From NCBI RefSeq assembly GCF_030463565.1, contig NC_134655.1, positions 1,624,372 through 1,688,371 of the forward strand: 64,000 nt of DNA. The letters run 5' to 3'. Below the pieces are notes generated by a model. It was not told the DNA's origin. It was given only the letters and a program-made list of their open reading frames with translations, and ran no database searches. Shown piece by piece: positions 47,301 through 57,539 of the stretch (positions within the stretch are counted from its first letter, which is position 1; every line of letters starts with the position of its first letter). This DNA comes from Pelecanus crispus. Taxonomy: Eukaryota > Chordata > Aves > Pelecaniformes > Pelecanidae. The position numbers and the translations under genes are program-made.

Positions 47301-50300
47301 GCTGGACCGATGGGCTGAGGCCAGCTGTGTGAGGTTCAACAAGGCCAAGTGCCGGGTCCTGCGCTTCGGTCACAACAACCCCATGCAGCGCTGCAGGCTT
47401 GGGGAAGAGTGGCTGGAAAGCTGCCTGGCTGAAAAGGACCTGGGGGTGTTGGTCGACAGCGGCTGAACGTGAGCCAGCAGTGTGCCCAGGTGGCCAAGCT
47501 GGCCAACAGCATCCTGGCTTGTGTCAGGAACAGTGTGGCCAGCAGGAGCAGGGAGGTGATTGTGCCCCTGTACTCGGCACTGGTGAGGCCGCACCTGGAA
47601 TGCTGTGTCCAGTTTTGGGCCCCTCAATACAAGAAAGACATTGAGGTGCTGGAGCGTGTCCAGAGAAGGGCAACGGAGCTGGGGAAGGGTCTGGAGCACA
47701 GGGCTGGTGGGGAGCGGCTGGGGGAGCTGGGGGTGTTTAGCTTAGAGAAGTGGAGGATGAGGGGAGACCTGATCGCTCTCTACAACTACCTGAAAGGAGG
47801 TTGTAGTGAGGTGGGTGTTGGTCTCTTCTCCCATGTAGTTAGCGATAGGACGAGAGGAAATGGGCTCAGGCTGCGCCAGGGGAGGTTTAGGTTGGAAATT
47901 AGGAAAAATTTCTTTACGGAAAGGGCGGTCAAGCATTGGAACAGGCTGCCCAGAGAGGTGGGGGAGTCACCATCCCTGGAAGTGTTCAAAAAACGGGCAG
48001 ACGTGGCACTTGGGGACATGGTTCAGTCTGGTCTACCCTTGACTGGTTTAGTGTGGACTTGGTAGTGTAGGTTAATGGTTGGACTGGATGATTTTAAAGG
48101 TCTTTTCCAACCTAAACAATTCTATGATTCTATGATTCTAAGATCTCCTCCTGCCAAGGCATTGCAGGTCTCTAGATGGACGTGCTCCTGCAATGAGGTG
48201 ACACACAGGGAACAACTTCAGCTCTGCGCTGCTCATGACCCTGAAATGCCTTTCCACACCATCCCAATGCAGTACATGAAGCCGCTGAAGGATATGATGC
48301 AGAGATACTCGGCTCGTTACCTCTTTGGAAGAAGAGAATTTGGGCCACAGAGAAAGACCATAAAGGCTGCTTATGGAAATTACTTGATGGTTTGCTACCC
48401 ATTGTGGGAGAGTGGGAAGGGAAAGGTCAGTGAGAAAGCCAGCATGGTTTCACCTGCGGAGAGCGTGTGGCTGCTCAGGGTTAGGCAAGACCAGAGCGAA
48501 ACGGGCCGCTAAGGCAGCAGATTTCCAGGAGCATACCCATGCTTTGCAGGAGTAAGATGCCTCTCAGTCAGGCTTGCTTTTGCCAGAGTGCAAAGGGGAA
48601 AGGGAGAAAACAGGCATCAGCTAGCGCAGGCAGGATCGACCTTTCCTACTCCCTTGGTGGTGGTAGGAACCCCACTTCCCTGGGCCTCTCCACCCAGCTC
48701 CATAGCTCCCTTCATCATACAGACAAAGTGATTTCACATTAAACTCCTGCAGATGCCCAAGGCAGCCCCCAGCCTCTGTGTGTCAAGAAGAGACCTCCTC
48801 CCCCCACCCCAAAGCCAAGCCAGTACGTCAACCATGAGCATACCTGGGTAATCGCAGTGATGGATTCTCCTTTTCTCCAGCTCCGGGTTGTTGCGTCTGT
48901 TGTATTTGGGGGGCTGCATGACGATGTGCCCTTGGGAGAGGGTCCCAAGGCCATTGGGGACTGGGGGCACCTGGGATGACTGGACCAACTTCAGTCCAAA
49001 AGTGGCTTCATAGGATGGTGGGGGAGAGATGGTGTTGATGAGCTCGGGTTGATTTTCTGGGCTGCCAGGTTGTGAGTTGGGGGGTGAAGGGGGCAGGTTC
49101 ACCCCTGGAACTGCGTAGAACTGCCCTGAGATGTTGAAGTTTCCCTGTCCCTGGGAGACGTGTGGGTACTGCTTAACCGGCCCTCCTGGCTGGACATGTC
49201 TGTGGACCACACTGGACATGGTGTTACCTGTGGACATGGTGACACCACTGAGGCTGTTGATGGCTGTGGTGCTGTTGGAGGAGGATGTCAGAGTGGTCAT
49301 GTCAGCGCTTCCGTTGCCAAGAGGCATCTGGTAAAGCTGGGATTGCTGTGGATTGGTGGATAAGGGGATCTCAGAGGGCATCTCCTGCTTGATGAAGATG
49401 TTGTTCACTGCCACTGACTGGGGCATGCTGAAGACACTGGTGAAGTCGGGCAGGGTCTGTGTGGAGCCGGAGGCAGAAGAGCAGGGCTGGGCGAAGCTGG
49501 TGCCAGGCTCTGTTTTGATCTGCGGGAATGGCGTCATGGGTTTGGGTGGCCGGTAAAGTCCCGTGCGCAGGTGCGTCGTGTCTGGCAGGATCACATTGAT
49601 GTTCACGCTGTAGGGCGTAGAAGTGGGCTTGTCTGTGGAGAAGAACTCATCCACCACGGAGGCACTATCCCGGCGGTACTTCTTGTCTGGTACCATTGGG
49701 ATGGGTGGCACCTCATTTGAAAGGTACTTATCCATTTCGGACCGTGCCTATGGCAAAACAATACAGACAAGAGAACTTGTGAAGAGTAACCTTGACACAC
49801 TGGTGGGTGGGAGTCCATTGTTCAGCAAGTACTTAAGCTAGCAGGAAATCAAGACAGCAGCAAGAATGGCCTAGGAGTCACAGGCTGCGGTGATTTATCT
49901 TCCGTCTCTGACACAGCCACAGACTCCTCAGGATTGAATCACTGTCCTCTGTCCCGCTTCCCTCCTACCTATCTGCACTGATAACAAAGGGTAAGCTAGG
50001 CAGAGGATGCAGCTATGAGAGAAACACAGCCTGATAAAGAAGAGCCAAGCTTTAGGTACAAAGCTGTGATCACACAACCGAGAGAATTTTAACACCAGAA
50101 AGGGGATGAAATCAGAAACTCTGCTCCAGTCAGCCTCATGCTTTGGGCATGTTGGATCTGCAGCCCACCTTAGACCTGCTGACTCTGGTCTCCTTTAAAC
50201 TTGACAGCCTGAGATGTATTGCATTTTATTCTAGGACAATATCTTTAATTAACTGAGAATATTCTAGGACAGTATCTTTAAATAATTGAGAGTAATTTGG

Positions 50301-52879
50301 GCTATAGACCTAGAAATCTAAGTGATCTTGCCGCTAATTCAGTGGACGGTGAGCCTAAAATGGAAACTGCCAGGCATGCTACTGTTGTCTTGGTAAAGTG
50401 ACTCAGCCCTCACCTAACCTTTGGTTTAGTTCTCGTTTTGTAGAGCTGTTTTTACAAGTCTGGGTCCTCCAAGCTAACAGGACCTGTAGCTCAGACAATC
50501 ACCGCTTGCCAGGTTTCTTCCCCTCCTGGTTCATGTCTGATGCGGCATCCTACTGGATCCAGGCCCAATAGTTCAGCAACCCGATGGAGCAATCCACTAG
50601 GAAATTCATCCCCTGGCATCTGATGACTCAAGTTCTGCTCTTTGTGGTTAAAGATACCAGCGCTAATGCTCTTCTATAAAGCTACAGCCTTTAATTATGT
50701 GGTTATCCATGTGTTAAGCTCATTGCAAAGCCCTCGTAGACTCATTCATATGTAGAGGAGCTGGCAAAACCACCAGGTTTCCCTGGCAGAGCCTACAGCG
50801 CACTTCAGGTGAGCGAGCTGATCTCACCCCACACCCTGCACGCTTGAGCCGAGGGTTTTACAGCTCTGAACTATGTCACTGGAGTGCAATGGGCCAAAGT
50901 CATCCCTGCTGCAATTTCATTGCTCTGAACAAAGCTGGACGGGACCCAAGAGATTTCCTTGCCCTTTCCAGCAAAACATATCACCTGTGCTTCCAGTTAA
51001 TTCAAAGAGCCTTTGCACCTCTGCAAGCCATACTGGCAACGCATGGGTAAGCTGGCTGCCACCCAAACACAGTTACGTGCCACAAACACACCGTCTTCTA
51101 CACAGGCAGAAGCTCTGAGCAGCTGGACTTGGAAGGGCTACGCTGCACTGGAACCGAGCACGCTGCGCTGGGACTCTTGTTTTCTACGCTGTGCTCGCTG
51201 CACTGGTGTGTGCTGCAAATCCTGTCCGTCATTGAACGTGCAGGCCCTGAAAAGTCCCTGCCCTCATTAAAGGAAGCTACGTGTTGGCACTACAAGCTCA
51301 CTTTGTGTCACATCCTCACCTAACTGCCTCTGCTCAAGGCAGCGCTGCCTTCAGCAACACCCCGCTCCCCCCCACCGTGCTCCAGCGAGGAAACCCATGC
51401 TCAGGCACGCCCCAAAGCAAAGGCATCAGCGAGAGGCTGGGAAGAGAATCAGAGACCCTCAACTCAGCCCTTGCAGGCTGGTCCGAAACCCCGATTTCCT
51501 CTCTGCTCCCCCCTGCCAGTGTCCAGCGTGGGTTCCTGCCCGAGGGAGAACCACGCCAAAGCTTTGGAGCTGAGCCCTGCGTGCTCCTGCCCTGTGCGCC
51601 CGCACTGGCACGTTACCGCTACCCTTGGGAGTCGGCTTGCTCGAGGTAGTACCAGAGGCTCCGAATGCCGTACATACCTGAGCAATGAAATGACCCACTT
51701 GCCAGGAGTGGGGGCAGGGGGAAGGCGTTGGATACCTTTTACTTCTACACTTCCCTTATCTCTGGCATTTAACGTTCTCACCTTCAGTTCCCAAGGGAAG
51801 GTCTCCCCCACACCAGCTCCAGTGGGTCCTTATATGGCAGGTGACCAGGCAGGTATATGAAATGTAGAAGGGCATGGAGGGCCCTAATTGCAGATCCAAA
51901 ACCTGCATTCTCAGCCAGTCCCCCCGTCTGCTGCCTGCCCTCCCGCTCGGTGTCTCTCAGCCTCCGTTTCTCTCATAACCACCCCTACCTGCAGAGCAAA
52001 GTCTTCTTCCTGTCATTCCATTAAAGCCTGATAAATCCACTTCTGATCCTGAGCAGCCCCAGGGTCCTGGGGAAGGGGGGTTTTAAGGGGCAGCTGGTCA
52101 GCAGGGGAAAAGCGATGGGCTTTCACCGGACGGGAAGGGGATACCAGTCCTGTCCGCAGCTGCAGCCCCAGCGGTGCGTGCAGGACTGGGATGGTGATGT
52201 CCCCGCCCCGCTGGAATCCAGAGTGTCATAATGCCGCTGATTGTCACAGGTCCCACGCGACCCCCGAGGGCCCCAGCATCCTTCAAAGAGGGAGAAAGGG
52301 GCACTTTGCTCGCCTGCGGCCCAGAAACGCCTCGCAGCCCTCGCCCACTGCTCCTGCTGGGTGCTAACACCTAATAAATCCCAAGCCGCTTCCCTAAGCG
52401 CCTCCCCACCAGCGCTCTATCCAAAACCAACTCCTCGGCCCACGGTCAGCACGATCGGGGTGACTCGGTGCTGACACGTCCGGGTGGGATCCAACTCCCG
52501 GCGTCCTGAACGCAGGCGTCTCTAGCTGGCTCCTTTCCCGGTCAGCGGGGATCCGGTTCATGGAGACACGAGAGGCGTGGAGGAGATGGCTACGCGGGTG
52601 CCCGGGTGGCTGGCACAGACGGCGACACCGCGAGCGGGAGGAACGCACCCCGGCGGGGGCGGAAGGAGGAGACGGAGGTGCCGCCATGTCCTCGCCAGCA
52701 GGTCTGGGTGGCCTGCAGCGGGGCTGGGCGGGCGGGGGGCCATCCCAGCTCAATCTCTTTGGGGCTTTAGCGGTACCTCTCACCAACGGGGACAGAAGCA
52801 TGCAGAGGGAGGAATGAGGAAAGCGCTTCACCTCAAGAATGAGCGGCGGCATCCGCTGTTCCATCCTCATGGGGTGCAG
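41162..52879 (-). CDS. KLF5L: KLF5-like Krüppel-like transcription factor (whole locus)
   Basis: This is a nuclear zinc-finger transcription factor of the KLF family. Three coding exons are clear, plus a candidate 5' exon. The exon 2 product has an acidic/Ser-Pro-rich activation region, the two IK-T/Q-E sumoylation-type motifs, a PPSPP phosphodegron-like stretch and a PPPSY WW-binding motif, all in the order known for KLF5. Three C-terminal C2H2 fingers with TGEKP/TGAKP linkers follow, ending in MKRHQN. The family binds CACCC/GC boxes; specificity residues RSDELTR (finger 2) and RSDHLAL (finger 3) are intact. Joined exons give about 393 residues, against roughly 457 recalled for human KLF5; the shortfall is mainly N-terminal. 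Recalled comparison shows strong match in the fingers and motifs but only moderate match between them, so I infer the KLF5-like paralog known from fish and birds, not KLF5 itself. The KLF5 orthologue remains the alternative. Introns are about 3.1, 4.0 and 3.4 kb. Confidence 0.9.
41767..41837. repeat. AT-rich symmetric repeat in KLF5L intron 3
   Basis: Perfect 8-bp inverted arms (GAGGAAGA / TCTTCCTC) bracket two direct copies of ATGCCRTATAAATCTT and a TGGCATATATGGCACATATGGCA core. The core has repeated ATGGCA/TGCCAT motifs in both orientations, so cruciform folding is possible. Confidence 0.7.
44144..44210 (+). repeat. 23-bp tandem repeat in KLF5L intron 3
   Basis: Three copies of CCTTCCGTACRTGTATTCGGAGC with a 23-bp period start at 44144, 44167 and 44190. 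The first copy is diverged (CCATATGTGTATTTGG). Confidence 0.9.
44771..44830 (-). CDS. KLF5L: KLF5L exon 3: zinc finger 1
   Basis: This 60-nt exon has acceptor GGTTTTGCAG and donor CACAG|GTAAGAG. Its first two bases complete the split Gly codon, and its last base begins the Gly of the TGEKP linker. It encodes [19 protein letters not shown], the second half of finger 1 including its two His ligands. Size, phase and position match the small finger-1 exon of KLF5-type genes. It lies about 4.0 kb downstream of exon 2 and 3.4 kb upstream of the last exon. Confidence 0.95.
45118..45220 (+). mobile_element. CR1 3' tail fragment with composite-type lead-in
   Basis: The segment contains GGTTTAGTGGTAGACTTGG through CCAACCTAAATGATTCTGTG. 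It is preceded by CTCTACCCTTAATTGG, the linker end found in the double-tail CR1s, so it is probably a severe 5' truncation of that subfamily. It lies in KLF5L intron 2. Confidence 0.85.
45511..45530 (+). repeat. Poly(T) tract in KLF5L intron 2
   Basis: Twenty T, flanked by TTGC and CCAGAAG. No retrocopy is identifiable nearby. Confidence 0.95.
46244..46325 (-). mobile_element. CR1 3' tail fragment
   Basis: The reverse complement gives the standard CR1 end (ATGGTTGGACTGGATGATC ... GGTTGGAAAAGACC on the plus strand). It begins at an AGAATCATGGAATCG tail. Short and non-coding, in KLF5L intron 2. Confidence 0.9.
47174..48141 (+). mobile_element. CR1 LINE, 5'-truncated, RT C-terminal region
   Basis: About 1 kb of CR1 lies in KLF5L intron 2, antisense to the gene. 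The first part translates as the reverse-transcriptase C-terminal region ([20 protein letters not shown] ... DLGVLVDS). A frame break near 47462 is followed by a second open stretch ([20 protein letters not shown] ... [20 protein letters not shown]). It ends in (ATTCTATG)-type tail repeats. The 3' end carries an inserted linker (CTACCCTTGACTGGTTTAG) not expected in a simple CR1 tail. Truncated and non-autonomous. Confidence 0.95.
48844..49747 (-). CDS. KLF5L: KLF5L exon 2: transactivation and regulatory region
   Basis: The exon is 904 nt, open throughout, with acceptor ...TTTTGCCATAG at its upstream edge and donor G|GTATGC at its end. It starts in phase 0 (Ala-Arg-Ser-Glu-Met-Asp-Lys-Tyr-Leu) and ends after the first base of a Gly codon. 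Counting from the Met at 49735, a [12 protein letters not shown] block lies at residues 18-29, [17 protein letters not shown] at 45-61, IKTE at 73-76, NNIFIKQE at 111-118, PPSPP at 215-219 and PPPSY at 238-242. The finger-1 lead-in, [16 protein letters not shown], is at 283-298. In KLF5 these correspond to two SUMO sites, the FBW7-type phosphodegron and the PY motif bound by WWP1-type ligases. The middle (about 140-210) is Ser/Thr/Asn-rich and the least conserved part. Confidence 0.95.
49748..52831 (-). other. KLF5L intron 1 (provisional)
   Basis: About 3.1 kb between the candidate 5' exon and exon 2. I see no repeat of the CR1 or LTR type in it. The segment 50210-50300 contains a short imperfect duplication (TTCTAGGACARTATCTTTAA occurs twice). 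The rest appears to be unique sequence. Confidence 0.45.
52400..52760 (-). promoter_or_regulatory. CpG-rich, GC-box-rich promoter-like region of KLF5L
   Basis: CpG dinucleotides are dense here compared with the flanks. On the gene strand a GC-box cluster (CCCCGCCCGCCC) lies at about 52722-52745, and an ATG with strong context (GGACATGG) at 52685-52687. The region overlaps or directly follows the candidate first exon, as promoter CpG islands usually do. No TATA box is evident. The GC boxes are potential SP/KLF sites, which would allow autoregulation (inference). Confidence 0.45.
52832..52879 (-). CDS. KLF5L: Candidate 5' coding exon of KLF5L
   Basis: A 48-nt open segment is bounded by an acceptor-like CTGTCTGCCCCACAG and a donor-like GAG|GTGAAG. 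It reads [16 protein letters not shown] in phase 0 and joins in frame to exon 2 (ARSEMDKYL). The joined PP...L...ARSEM resembles the end of KLF5 exon 1 (PP...L...TRCEM) in spacing and character. The second Met has the better context (A at -3, G at +4). It could be the first exon, with translation starting at 52870 or 52864, or an internal exon with the true start further upstream. An alternative start in the same frame lies at 52687. No transcript evidence is available here. Confidence 0.45.
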
Positions 52880-53168
52880 CTGTGGGGCAGACAGGGCTGG
52901 GTTAGTCGGGCAGCCTCCCCCGGGGCCCCGCCACCACCCGCCAGCCTCCCCAACCACCCCCCGGCCGTGGAGGGCGTGCGGCAGCCATGTTTGCCCTCGT
53001 CTCTTGGGGAGACCCCCCCCAGTCCCCCACCCCGGGGCCAAGGCGTGGGGGGTGGCACCTGCCTCCCACAGGCTCCCAAATCCAGGTTTCGCATGGCGAA
53101 AGAGGGACGGGGGTTCAGAGGCCGCAGGAAGAGCAGGCAAGGGCTCAGCCTGCCCAGCCCAGGGATCG

Positions 53169-53744
53169 TAGAGTCACAGAATCGTTTAGGTTGGAAAAGC
53201 CCTTGAAGATCATCCAGTCCAACCATTAGCCTAACGCTACCAAGGCCACCACTAAACCAATTAAGGGGAGAGGAATAATTAATTTCATGTTTCCTGCCTT
53301 GGTGGCTGGATTAATTTTTTAATGAAAGTAAAAACTAGGAATCATTAAGGTTGGAAAGGCCCTCCAAGATCATCAGCCCAACCATCAACCCAACACCCCC
53401 ATGCCCAATAAACCATGTCCCCAGTGCCACCTCTGCCCGTTTTTTGAACCCCTCCAGGGATGAGGACTCCACCACCTCTCTGGGCAGCCTGTTCCAATGC
53501 TTGACCACTCTTTCCGCAAAGAATTTTCTCTTAATATCCAACCTAAACCTCCCCTGGCACAACTTGAGGCCATTTCGTCTCATCCTGTCGCTGGTTACTT
53601 GGAAGGAGAGACCAACACCCACCTCGCTACACCCTCCTGTCAGGTAGTTGTAGAGAGTGATAAGGTCTCCCCTCAGCCTCCTCTTCTCCAGACTAAACAA
53701 CCCCAGCTCCCTCAGCTGCTCCTCACAAGACTTGTTCTCCAAGG
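53169..53744 (-). mobile_element. CR1 LINE fragment with duplicated 3' tail
   Basis: This CR1 3' portion lies upstream of the KLF5L 5' region, on the same strand as the gene. The conserved RT-distal text ([20 protein letters not shown] ... NRLPREV) is readable on the minus strand. From 53344 down to 53169 it shows a first tail, a ~70-bp linker (about 53264-53340) and then a second copy of the terminal ~90 bp. The same arrangement is at 29081-29433. Confidence 0.93.
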
Positions 53745-53832
53745 AGGATGACCTCCATTTTTCTCCTGCCTGGAGGTGGGAGTAGAGCCAGCTGCACCTT
53801 GAGATCACCTTCTCTCTGTTCACTAACAGGGA

Positions 53833-53853
53833 TTTTTTTTTTTTTTTTTTTTT
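53833..53853 (+). repeat. Poly(T) tract
   Basis: Twenty-one T, about 90 bp beyond the 5' truncation point of the CR1 at 53.2-53.7 kb. Confidence 0.95.
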
Positions 53854-56759
53854 GGCTCTTCCTTTCCTGTTTTACACCACCTGTCCCAGAGCAGAGGGAC
53901 AGAGCAGCCCACTGCGGGGATGAGCAGGGACTCGGTTCCCAGCTCCCACAGCCAGTCTCTGTTTTTATGTCTTAATCCTCGCCAAGAGGCAGAGCGGGAT
54001 CTTCCGCAGCATTTGGAGCTTGCCCAAGGAGAATGGCCTCTTGGTGAATCTGGGCGGCAGCTCGGCTTGGCTGCAAGGTTTGGTGAACTCTGGGCTTCTC
54101 ACGGGGAAGGAAAAGATGGCTGAGAAATACAGAGCTTTCCAGACGAGGCTTTGAGGCAGGGCACAAAGACCTTCAGAGATTTCTAGCCCAGTCAAACCAA
54201 TAAGTTCTCCCAGTTCCCATGAGGCTACCATCTACAAAGGCTACCTTAGGGTAGGCAGAAACGTTCATGCAGTGCCCTGGGAACAGGCTGGAAACCACCG
54301 GAGCAGGCATCAAGGGTTGAGCCTGCAACACTTACTCAAGTCCCATGTCCTCAGGCACAGGAACCAGGTACCCCAGCCACCCCTGGCAGCAGGGTACCCA
54401 GGGACCTTCTCTGCAGTTTGCCTTCAGCTAGCCCAATCTCCAAGGTAGAAAGACTTTGCCAGGACTTAAATCTCCTTTATCATTCCCCGTATGCACTACA
54501 GCATACTTGCAAATGTCCTGCATGCCTCTCTTCTCCTGCCTTGATTCCCCTCAGCTTTCCACAGAGGGCTGAGGGCTCTTCTCACATTTCTCACCCAGAC
54601 CCTTTCTCCAAGGTCAGTGCCCAAAATAGGCCGCAGTCCTCCAGCACCAAGTGAAGGGGCAGAGTTATCTCCAAATCCCAAAACAGTATTTATCTGCCTT
54701 CTGTGTGTTCAGCATCAGCCTGTGCCCCATTCTCATTCCACATCCTTCTCTTGCAGCCGCTGCTGCCTGCTCGCTTCCAGTGTGCCCATTTTCTCCTCCA
54801 CAACTGCTAGGTTTCACCCCTAACCTCCACCATTCTCCAGTTCAACAAGACTGTGGTTAAAGCCTTTTCTCGCCCTCCCAGTCTGGGGTCATGCGCACAT
54901 CGTCAGGCTGGTCAGCCAACACAGCAAGGGCTAGAAACCAGCTCCGGCTTCCCTCTTTCTCACAGAAAACGAGCAAAAACAACTCAATGGTCTCAGTTTT
55001 CCCATTTTTGGGGTGTTCATGTTCTGGGAGTTGCGTCTAAATGGCCTTCCTTGCAAGGCCACGATAGACCACAGAGCCACATGGCCTTGAGAGGATGGGT
55101 GCCAAACAGGCTGGGGATGCTGAGAGCTGCTATCCCTGGAGAGCCATGGGTCTCCATGTGGTCTTCATGCCTGGAAGCATGAGGAGATGCTTAAACACAA
55201 AATCTCCAGGTCAGACCTCCAGGGGTTTTGAGGCTGAAGGCTGTGTCACATCACCCCCATCAGTGGGAAGAAACAGCTTCAGAAGCACCTGCATACTTCA
55301 GCCAAGCTCCTTCACAGGTAATGCTTGAGCCTGCAAGTGGTGGTCCAGCTGCTGGATCCCTCAATTTGGGGTCAACCACACCAGGAAACCAAGAAAACCC
55401 TCTGCTCTGCCAGCCGCCTGCATTCCAGACCTGCCATGGTAAGCAGCACAAATACAAAGGAAGCAATTGAGAACAAAGCGGGCCCCACCAGGAGGAAGCC
55501 CCGTAGACGCCAAATCTCTGCAGACTCCTCGGCCAGCCCAAGTGAGACCTGGTGGCAGGATGCAGCCCTGCCTGGGGCAGCTCCAGGGAGGGCAGCCGAG
55601 GACACTGTGGTGGGCTCACATGAGACAGCAATGACCTGGAATGATCAGCCCATCGCTTCCTCCCTGTCTGCCAGCCGCAGGCAGGGAATGAACCATTTTC
55701 TTGCCTTTTTGAGAAGGACTGAGCTTATCGCAGAGCCAGGGACCTCAGTTCATCTCCATACTGCAAGAGAGATACCCACTGTGACTTGATGAAGAAAGCC
55801 TCTAGGGCCTTCTGGCTGAAGAGGTCTTTAGTGGGTTCAGTGGCCCAGTTTCCCCTATAGTCACTAGCAATGCCACCATTGCAATCACCGGAGACGAGGA
55901 TGAGATACAAGACCTGGAGGTGGGCATGCCCCAGACTCCACCAACTGCATCGGCAAGGGCTCCAGCAGCCGTCATAGGTCACTAGCTCAGGCACAAAGCG
56001 AGCAAAGGGGAAGTACAGGCAAAGCAAACATCAACAAGACTTCTGTGAGTTTAGAGGTGTCCAAACCATCTTTGGTTTGGCCAGGAAGGGAAAGCCAATA
56101 AGAATAGCCTTTCATGCAATAAAAGCACTGAAATCCCATGGTATTTTCCCCTCGAAGTCTCAGTATCTATTGCTGACCATGGAGGAAGGTCTTTTCAACT
56201 CACCAGAGAAAAGAAAGCCAAAAAAAACAAGCAGGAAAAGGAAAGGGGTTAGAACAAGCACTTTGTCCACTCCGGACCAGGCCATTGGACACCAGTTTGT
56301 GCCACTGGACCAGCAGGAGCGCATCATGCTCAGCACTGGCACATCCGAACCTGGGACCTGGTGACCAAAATTCCCTGGAGGGCAAGATAACTTCAGCAGC
56401 CTCTGAAAGAGCTGCGTGTTGCGAAGCACCCAGTGCTGTGAAATCAGTAAAAACCCAGCCCTGCAAGCCAGTTGCTCGATGAAGAAAGCAGACAATGAAG
56501 CCCTGCTTCCCCCAGCTTCCTCCAGAGTGGATTCTCCTGTGGCTAATAGGCACTGACACAAGTCTTCCCCCTCTACCATCCGCCAATTTTTATAAATCCC
56601 GCAGGAACCTCCTGCCTTGAAGACCTCTATCCCTATTTCAGAGAGCGTCAAAGGCAGGGTGAGACGTTATCAGGATATCGATCAATACATGCAGAGTCCA
56701 AGACAAACATTTCTTGGGAGGACGCAGAAGAAAACGGCGCCTGAGCCAACCATGCCATT

Positions 56760-57065
56760 TTGCCAGCGATTAACCACGAGCATCGTTAGACGAGCGCTAG
56801 GCACGGCAGGTTGTCGAGGCGGGAGGCGGGACGTGTATTTCCCATGATTAAACGCTTTCTAATCTGAAGTTGATAAATAACAAACCGCCATAGAAACATC
56901 AGATGTTGTCACCACACGGGCAGCAGCAGAGAACAAGGAGAGAAATCAATGTTTGCTAAACAGGCAATGAGCTTGTAAAGTTGGCAGAGGGAGCGGTTGC
57001 GGGGGAAAGGGCTCGGGGCGCGGGGAGGCGGGGAGTTTCTTCGGTACTTGGCAGCTTCGAGCCCT
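56760..57065. promoter_or_regulatory. CpG-enriched upstream block with FOX-type site
   Basis: Two CpG-dense patches (56770-56835 and 56995-57060) flank an A/T-rich core. The core contains TGTTTGCTAAACA (56950-56962), two overlapping, oppositely oriented forkhead-like cores. On the minus strand the right patch gives a GC-box series (CCCCGCCTCCCCGCGCCCC). It could be an alternative KLF5L promoter or an enhancer. Confidence 0.25.
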
Positions 57066-57539
57066 GCGCTAGCCCCTGCCTGGCTGCAGCACCCCCCAGT
57101 CCTGCTCTGCAATGCTGGGAGGCATCAAGCCCGCTTCCCCCCTTCCCAGCTGGGTCTCGGGCTCTTGCTCACAGCCAGCCCCAGCCCCAGTGCTGTGCTG
57201 GTCACTGATGCAAAGAGCTTTTGGGAGAGGGGTGCGAGTAAAATGCCAGCTTCTCCAGCAGCACAACCCTGTGAGTTGGGGGGGGTTCAAGGGATGGGGG
57301 AACAGCAGGGCACCCACTCCAGGTGCAAGGGGAGCCCCTCCTTGGGGCCAGGGACCCTCCCCGAGCACAGGCATGCGTGAGACAACAGTTACGCCTGTTG
57401 TCCGGGCCCCGGGATTACGCAGTATAACCTCTTTCTCATACATGCACCTGCATGAAACTCCAGCCTCCAAGGGAATCAGCAAACAATGGGGAGGATAATC
57501 ATCAATCAAAAACCATGGCAAGTACCTGGCAGTACCCCT

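Larger units (their letters stand above)
44831..48843 (-). other. KLF5L intron 2
   Basis: About 4.0 kb between exons 2 and 3. It contains three CR1 pieces: a short tail at 45118-45220, a tail in the opposite orientation at 46244-46325, and a ~1 kb element at 47174-48141. A 20-base T run lies at 45511-45530. The remainder is unremarkable. Confidence 0.9.

Noticed and set aside
47469-48065. 198-codon open frame as a host gene
   Set aside because: It is CR1 reverse-transcriptase-distal sequence, not a host gene.
52580-52620. Plus-strand peptide beginning MATRV near the KLF5L promoter, resembling the recalled start of mammalian KLF5
   Set aside because: It is on the opposite strand from the gene and the match stops after five residues; coincidence.
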